A stretch of 64,000 nt of DNA from Streptomyces omiyaensis (GTDB taxonomy: Bacteria; Actinomycetota; Actinomycetes; Streptomycetales; Streptomycetaceae), in NCBI RefSeq assembly GCF_014650895.1, contig NZ_BMVV01000001.1, positions 538,044 to 602,043 on the forward strand, written 5' to 3'. The notes below the pieces were generated by a model. It had not been told where the DNA came from. It made no database searches and worked only from the letters and a program-made list of their open reading frames with translations. A program made the translations under genes and the position numbers. Position 1 is the first letter of the stretch. Every line of letters begins with the position of its first letter. Shown here piece by piece: positions 60,420-64,000 of this stretch.

Positions 60420-60857
60420 TCAGCAGGGCCGCTTGCGGATCTCCATCACGTAGTCGTGCGGCGCGCCCGCCGACTCCGCCGCGTCGGCGACCTCGCCCAG
60501 GTAGCGCGCGGACGGCAGCCCGCCCTCGTAGGCGTTGAGCACGTACACCCAGGCCGCCTCCTCGCCGTCGAGGGTGTGCACCCGGACCCGCATCCGCCGG
60601 TAGATGTCGAGTCCGACGCCCTCCCAGCGGTCCATGGAGTCCTCGTCCATGGGGGCGATGTCGTACAGCGCCACGAAGACCTGCTGGCGCGGGGCCTCGA
60701 CGAGGGTGGCGAGCGCCCCCTCCCAGCCCATCTGCTCCCCGCCGAAGGTGAGCCGCCAGCCGTTCAGCCAGCCGGTGCCGCGCAGCGGGGAGTGCGGGGC
60801 GCGGCGGCTCATCAGCCGGGCGTCGAGGTTGCCGGCGTAGGCGGCGTAGAGCGACAT
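60420..60857 (-). CDS. Gamma-glutamylcyclotransferase-like protein
   Basis: The 145-residue protein starts MSLYAAYAGNLDARLMSRRAP, the GGCT YGS-type phosphate-loop motif (here YAGN), and has GWRLTFGGEQMGWEGALATLVEAP and ALYDIAPMDEDSMDRWEGVGLDIYRR, with the catalytic Glu probably in DRWEG. It may release 5-oxoproline from gamma-glutamyl compounds. TACCCT (60870-60865) ends seven bases before the ATG, so a leaderless mRNA is likely. The gene is co-directional with punA but has its own promoter. Confidence 0.85.
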   Translation of the reverse strand: MSLYAAYAGNLDARLMSRRAPHSPLRGTGWLNGWRLTFGGEQMGWEGALATLVEAPRQQVFVALYDIAPMDEDSMDRWEGVGLDIYRRMRVRVHTLDGEEAAWVYVLNAYEGGLPSARYLGEVADAAESAGAPHDYVMEIRKRPC

Positions 60858-60974
60858 GGGACCGAGGGTACGGGAGTGGCCGGGGTGTCCGGAGAACCCC
60901 GAGGTGAGGGCCGTGCGGGGGTTCCGGGCGGCTCCGGGGCGTGTTCGCGGGGCCCCGGCGCGAGGGAGTCCGCC

Positions 60975-61030
60975 GCGTGCGGGACAATGGGGTACGCACT
61001 TGAAGCGTGCGGGACAATGGCGTACGCACT
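60975..61030. repeat. Tandem 30-base direct repeat upstream of lpdA
   Basis: A 26-base unit beginning GCGTGCGGGACAATGG occurs at 60975-61000 and again at 61005-61030 with one mismatch, a period of 30 bases. It lies in the divergent promoter region of lpdA and the GGCT gene and could be duplicated regulator sites or a duplicated promoter. Each unit ends in GTACGCACT. Confidence 0.8.
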
Positions 61031-61088
61031 GCAGCCCAGCGGGGGCCGCACACCCCCGGCAGAACGAGAGCGCGAGGCGTAGATCCCA

Positions 61089-62528
61089 GTGACCCGGATC
61101 GTGATCATCGGCGGCGGACCCGGCGGATACGAGGCTGCCCTGGTGGGCGCCCAGCTCGGCGCGGAGGTGACCGTCGTCGACTGCGACGGCCTCGGCGGCG
61201 CGTCCGTCCTGACCGACTGCGTCCCCTCCAAGACCCTGATCGCCACGGCCGAGGTGATGACCACCTTCGACTCCTCCTACGAGGAGCTGGGCATCATCGT
61301 GGCGGACGACACCCCGCACCTCGAGCAGGCCGCCCGCGTCGTCGGCGTGGACCTCGGCAAGGTCAACCGGCGGGTGAAGCGGCTCGCGCTCGCCCAGTCG
61401 CACGACATCACCGCCTCCGTCACCCGCGCGGGCGCCCGTGTCCTGCGCGGCCGCGGCCGGCTCTCCGGCCGCCAGACCGTGGACGGCTCCCGTCAGGTGA
61501 TCGTGACGGCCGCCGACGGCACCGAGGAGACGCTGACCGCCGACGCGGTGCTGATCGCCACCGGCGGCCACCCGCGCGAGGTCCCGGACGCCAAGCCGGA
61601 CGGCGAGCGGATCCTGAACTGGACCCAGGTCTACGACCTCAAGGAGCTCCCGGAGGAGCTCATCGTGGTCGGCTCCGGCGTCACCGGCGCCGAGTTCGCC
61701 GGCGCCTACCAGGCCCTCGGCTCCCGCGTCACCCTCGTCTCCTCCCGCGACCGCGTCCTCCCGGGCGAGGACCCGGACGCCGCCGCCGTCCTGGAGGACG
61801 TCTTCCGCCGCCGCGGCATGAACGTCATGGCCCGCTCGCGCGCCGAGTCCGCCAAGCGGGTCGGCGACCGGGTCGAGGTCACCCTCTCGGACGGCCGGGT
61901 CATCTCCGGCACCCACTGCCTGATGGCCGTCGGCGCCATCCCGAACTCCGCCGGCATGGGCCTGGAGGAGGCCGGGGTCCGGCTGAAGGACTCCGGGCAC
62001 ATCTGGACCGACAAGGTGTCCCGCACCTCCGCCCCCGGCGTGTACGCGGCCGGCGACGTCACCGGCGTCTTCGCGCTCGCCTCGGTCGCCGCCATGCAGG
62101 GCCGGATCGCGATGTACCACTTCCTCGGCGACGCGGTGGCCCCGCTCAACCTGAAGACGGTCTCCTCGAACGTCTTCACCGACCCCGAGATCGCCACCGT
62201 CGGCTACACCCAGGCCGACGTCGACGCCGGCAAGATCGACGCCCGGGTCGTCAAGCTGCCGCTGCTGCGCAACCCCCGCGCCAAGATGCAGGGCATCCGG
62301 GACGGCTTCGTGAAGATCTTCTGCCGCCCCGGCACCGGCATCGTGGTCGGCGGCTGCGTCGTCGCCCCCCGGGCGAGCGAGCTGATCCACCCGATCTCGA
62401 TCGCGGTCGACAACAATCTGACGGTCGAACAGATCGCAAATGCTTTCACCGTGTACCCCTCCCTGTCGGGTTCGATCGCGGAAGTGGCACGGCAGTTGCA
62501 CACCCGAAAGACAGCGGACGAGGGCTGA
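61089..62528 (+). CDS. lpdA: NAD(P)H-quinone dehydrogenase LpdA-type flavoprotein
   Basis: The 479-residue FAD enzyme has IIGGGPGGYEAALVGAQLG, NAD site VVGSGVTGAEFAGAYQALG, YAAGDVTGVFALASVA and a C-terminal dimerisation domain. In true lipoamide dehydrogenases the FAD segment reads GGTCLNVGCIPSK; here it reads GGASVLTDCVPSK, with Ser39 in place of the first Cys, so there is no redox disulfide. The same feature marks M. tuberculosis LpdA, shown to be a quinone reductase. GTG 61089 has GAGG about ten bases upstream. The deoR-type gene follows 201 bases later. Confidence 0.9.
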   Translation: MTRIVIIGGGPGGYEAALVGAQLGAEVTVVDCDGLGGASVLTDCVPSKTLIATAEVMTTFDSSYEELGIIVADDTPHLEQAARVVGVDLGKVNRRVKRLALAQSHDITASVTRAGARVLRGRGRLSGRQTVDGSRQVIVTAADGTEETLTADAVLIATGGHPREVPDAKPDGERILNWTQVYDLKELPEELIVVGSGVTGAEFAGAYQALGSRVTLVSSRDRVLPGEDPDAAAVLEDVFRRRGMNVMARSRAESAKRVGDRVEVTLSDGRVISGTHCLMAVGAIPNSAGMGLEEAGVRLKDSGHIWTDKVSRTSAPGVYAAGDVTGVFALASVAAMQGRIAMYHFLGDAVAPLNLKTVSSNVFTDPEIATVGYTQADVDAGKIDARVVKLPLLRNPRAKMQGIRDGFVKIFCRPGTGIVVGGCVVAPRASELIHPISIAVDNNLTVEQIANAFTVYPSLSGSIAEVARQLHTRKTADEG

Positions 62529-62627
62529 GCCCGGCGGCGATCACCGCTCCCGCCTGCGGGAACGGTTCGCCGACTCGGACAACCCCCGGCAAGACGGGGC
62601 ATAGTCCAGGGACAAAAAGGATCAACG

Positions 62628-62659
62628 GCGGGGCTCTCCATACCACTTGGGGGCCCCGC
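62628..62659 (+). terminator. Possible weak terminator after lpdA
   Basis: GCGGGGC (62628-62634) pairs with GCCCCGC (62653-62659) with an 18-base loop in the lpdA-deoR gap. It is weak compared with other hairpins in the window. Confidence 0.4.
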
Positions 62660-62692
62660 TCGTACGTATCTTCCGCAATCCGGCGCATAGTG

Positions 62693-62722
62693 CTGAAAAG
62701 CAACACCGGCGCACGTTACTGT
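62693..62722 (+). promoter_or_regulatory. Leaderless promoter of the deoR-type gene
   Basis: TACTGT (62717-62722) ends seven bases before GTG 62730; CTGAAA (62693-62698) is a possible -35 at an 18-base spacing. No copy of the CTACGCGCGTAG operator is present here. Confidence 0.55.
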
Positions 62723-62729
62723 CAGTTTC

Positions 62730-63692
62730 GTGTTCGCTGCAGAACGTCGCCAGTTGATCCTCGAAATGGTGCGCGCCAACGGAGCCGTGTCGCTCCGCGA
62801 GCTCGCCCGCGTCGTCCAGACCTCAGAAGTGACCGTGCGCCGCGACGTACGGGCCCTGGAGGCAGAAGGACTCCTCGACCGCCGGCACGGCGGTGCGGTG
62901 TTGCCGGGCGGATTCACGCGAGAATCCGGCTTCCCGCAGAAATCCCATCTCGCTACCGCGGAGAAGACGGCCATCGCGGACGTCGCCGCGAGCCTGGTCG
63001 AAGAGGGCGAGGCCATCGTCGTCGGCGCCGGGACCACCACCCAGGAGCTGGCCCGCCGGCTCGCCCGGGTGCCCGGCCTCACCGTGGTCACCAACTCGCT
63101 GCTCGTCGCCCAGGCCCTGGCGCACGCCAACCGGGTCGAGGTCGTCATGACCGGCGGCACCCTGCGCGGTTCCAACTACGCCCTGGTGGGCAGCGGGGCC
63201 GAGCAGTCGCTCCAGGGGCTGCGCGTCTCCCGCGCCTTCCTCTCGGGCAGCGGGCTCACCGCCGAGCGCGGCCTCTCCACGTCCAACATGCTCTCGGCGA
63301 GCGTGGACCGGGCGCTGGTGCAGGCGGCGGCCGAGGTCGTGGTCCTCGCCGACCACACCAAGCTCGGCACCGACACCATGTTCCAGACGGTGCCGACGGA
63401 CGTGATCACCCGGCTGGTCACCGACGAGCCCCCGCCGCACGACGAGCGGGCCGCCACCGAGCTCCAGGCCCTCGCCGACCAGGGCGTGCAGATCGCCGTG
63501 GCCGGTACCGGACAGGCCGGCGCCCCCGCCGGCGAGCAGCTCCCCCCGGGCGTCCGGGGCCGCCGCGACATGCCGCTCCCCGTGCAGCGGGGCGGCAGGA
63601 TGCCGGGCGGCCAGTTCCGCGGCCCGGGCCCCGGACTGGGTGCCGAGCCCCTGGAGCGCACGGCCCGCGTGGCGGACCTGCGCCGCCGCTGA
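62730..63692 (+). CDS. DeoR/GlpR family transcriptional regulator
   Basis: The 320-residue protein has the DeoR HTH (FAAERRQLILEMVRANGAVSLRELARVVQTSEVTVRRDVRALEAEGLLDRRHGGAV, residues 2-58) and a sugar-phosphate-sensing DeoRC domain (VGAGTTTQELARRL, VVTNSLLVAQAL, TGGTLRGSNYALVG, VLADHTKLG). A Gly/Pro/Arg-rich C-terminal tail of about 65 residues (from residue 255) is unusual for the family. Ligands of this family are sugar phosphates, and deoxyribose 5-phosphate would fit the nucleoside genes. It is a candidate, not proven, regulator of the CTACGCGCGTAG sites. Confidence 0.9.
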   Translation: MFAAERRQLILEMVRANGAVSLRELARVVQTSEVTVRRDVRALEAEGLLDRRHGGAVLPGGFTRESGFPQKSHLATAEKTAIADVAASLVEEGEAIVVGAGTTTQELARRLARVPGLTVVTNSLLVAQALAHANRVEVVMTGGTLRGSNYALVGSGAEQSLQGLRVSRAFLSGSGLTAERGLSTSNMLSASVDRALVQAAAEVVVLADHTKLGTDTMFQTVPTDVITRLVTDEPPPHDERAATELQALADQGVQIAVAGTGQAGAPAGEQLPPGVRGRRDMPLPVQRGGRMPGGQFRGPGPGLGAEPLERTARVADLRRR

Positions 63693-63774
63693 ACCGCGGC
63701 CGTCCCCGTACCGCCGGGCCGCCCCGCACGCAGTGAGCCGCCGCCCCTTCCCCCGTGCGCACCCCGTACGCGGA

Positions 63775-63808
63775 GAAGGGCCCCCAGGCGGCTGCCTGCG
63801 GGCCCTTC
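63775..63808. terminator. Bidirectional terminator between deoR-type and acyl-CoA carboxylase genes
   Basis: GAAGGGCCC (63775-63783) pairs with GGGCCCTTC (63800-63808), with an inner stem CAGGC (63785-63789) / GCCTG (63794-63798). It lies between the two convergent stops. Confidence 0.82.
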
Positions 63809-63826
63809 CGGTGAGCTGTCGGGCCG

Positions 63827-64000
63827 TCAGGCCTTGATCTCGCAGATGCCGGCGCCGGAGGTGACCGACGCGCCGACCTCGGCCTTCAGACCCGTGACGG
63901 TGCCGGACTTGTGGGCGTTGAGGGGCTGTTCCATCTTCATGGCCTCCAGGACGACGATGAGGTCGCCTTCCTGGACCTCCTGGCCCTCCTCGACGGCGAC
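63827..64000 (-). CDS. Acyl-CoA carboxylase alpha subunit, biotinyl (BCCP) C-terminus, partial
   Basis: The last 57 codons of a leftward gene that continues beyond the window. The sequence [17 protein letters not shown] contains the biotinylated Lys motif EAMKM, and the end ([19 protein letters not shown]) is the usual BCCP barrel. In Streptomyces such domains end the roughly 590-residue biotin carboxylase-BCCP alpha chain (AccA1/AccA2) of acetyl/propionyl-CoA carboxylase, and position next to lpdA/deoR fits accA2. Only the BCCP part is visible. Confidence 0.88.
   Translation of the reverse strand, partial: VAVEEGQEVQEGDLIVVLEAMKMEQPLNAHKSGTVTGLKAEVGASVTSGAGICEIKA

Noticed and set aside
61007..63736. 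A 909-codon plus-strand frame across lpdA and the deoR-type gene
   Set aside because: Arg/Pro/Gly-rich shadow of two clear genes in another frame.

Overview
The window is high-GC (roughly 70 percent or more) actinobacterial chromosome and almost certainly comes from a Streptomyces species. The evidence is strong G/C bias at third codon positions, frequent GTG starts, GTGA and ATGA stop/start overlaps, leaderless-looking promoters, and an intact afsQ1-afsQ2-sigQ locus. The gene order sdh - nucleoside transporter/cdd/deoA - add - afsQ/sigQ - deoC - phosphosugar mutase - purine nucleoside phosphorylase - lpdA - deoR - acyl-CoA carboxylase matches what I remember of the S. coelicolor core chromosome (about SCO4855 to SCO4921). 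No database search was run. I saw no tRNA, rRNA, CRISPR array, insertion sequence or prophage.

Layout. 1-3.3 kb: a cut DUF4132 gene and a divergent MFS/MarR pair around a perfect 33-bp palindrome. 3.4-6.9 kb: succinate dehydrogenase sdhCDAB, transcribed leftwards. 7-14.9 kb: a UraD-like protein, a GH20 lipoprotein, small membrane proteins, a Clp-N/HTH regulator with its own repeat operator, an ECF sigma factor with a coupled membrane partner, and an L,D-transpeptidase lipoprotein. 15-18.4 kb: a B12-dependent acyl-CoA mutase large subunit, a LeuE-like exporter and a MerR regulator. 18.4-25.5 kb: two divergent operons for a nonulosonic-acid (sialic/Kdn-type) wall glycan. 25.6-34.1 kb: an M20 amidohydrolase, then nucleoside import (BMP lipoprotein, ATPase, two permeases), cytidine deaminase and thymidine phosphorylase. 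34.2-41.1 kb: HAD, STAS and sigma-SnoaL proteins, a second L,D-transpeptidase, an MFS/LysR pair, a hydrolase lacking its nucleophile and a GNAT. 41.3-47.8 kb: adenosine deaminase, small envelope proteins and afsQ/sigQ. 47.9-53.9 kb: a uridine-kinase-like protein, a TerD protein and deoC with two aldehyde dehydrogenase genes. 54-57.2 kb: a surface protein, a class F sortase and a PH-domain protein. 57.3-64 kb: phosphosugar mutase, purine nucleoside phosphorylase, gamma-glutamylcyclotransferase, quinone reductase LpdA, a DeoR-type regulator and the C-terminus of a biotin carboxylase/BCCP subunit.

How the genes work together. The strongest theme is nucleoside scavenging spread over 33 kb: import, deamination of cytidine and adenosine, phosphorolysis by DeoA and PunA, interconversion of pentose phosphates (phosphosugar mutase, inferred), cleavage of deoxyribose 5-phosphate by DeoC, and oxidation of the acetaldehyde by the adjacent aldehyde dehydrogenase. 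Six upstream regions of these genes, and no other place I found, carry the palindrome CTACGCGCGTAG or a near copy (26985, 28224, 32774, 41292, 53887, 60329). This suggests one regulon with one repressor. The regulator is not identified; the DeoR-type gene at 62730 is the only obvious in-window candidate, and the site shape would also suit a LacI-family protein elsewhere.

A second theme is the cell envelope: the glycan cluster, two L,D-transpeptidases, a sortase with a likely substrate, and three matches to the AfsQ1 box GTnAC-N6-GTnAC. One match lies exactly between afsQ1 and sigQ.
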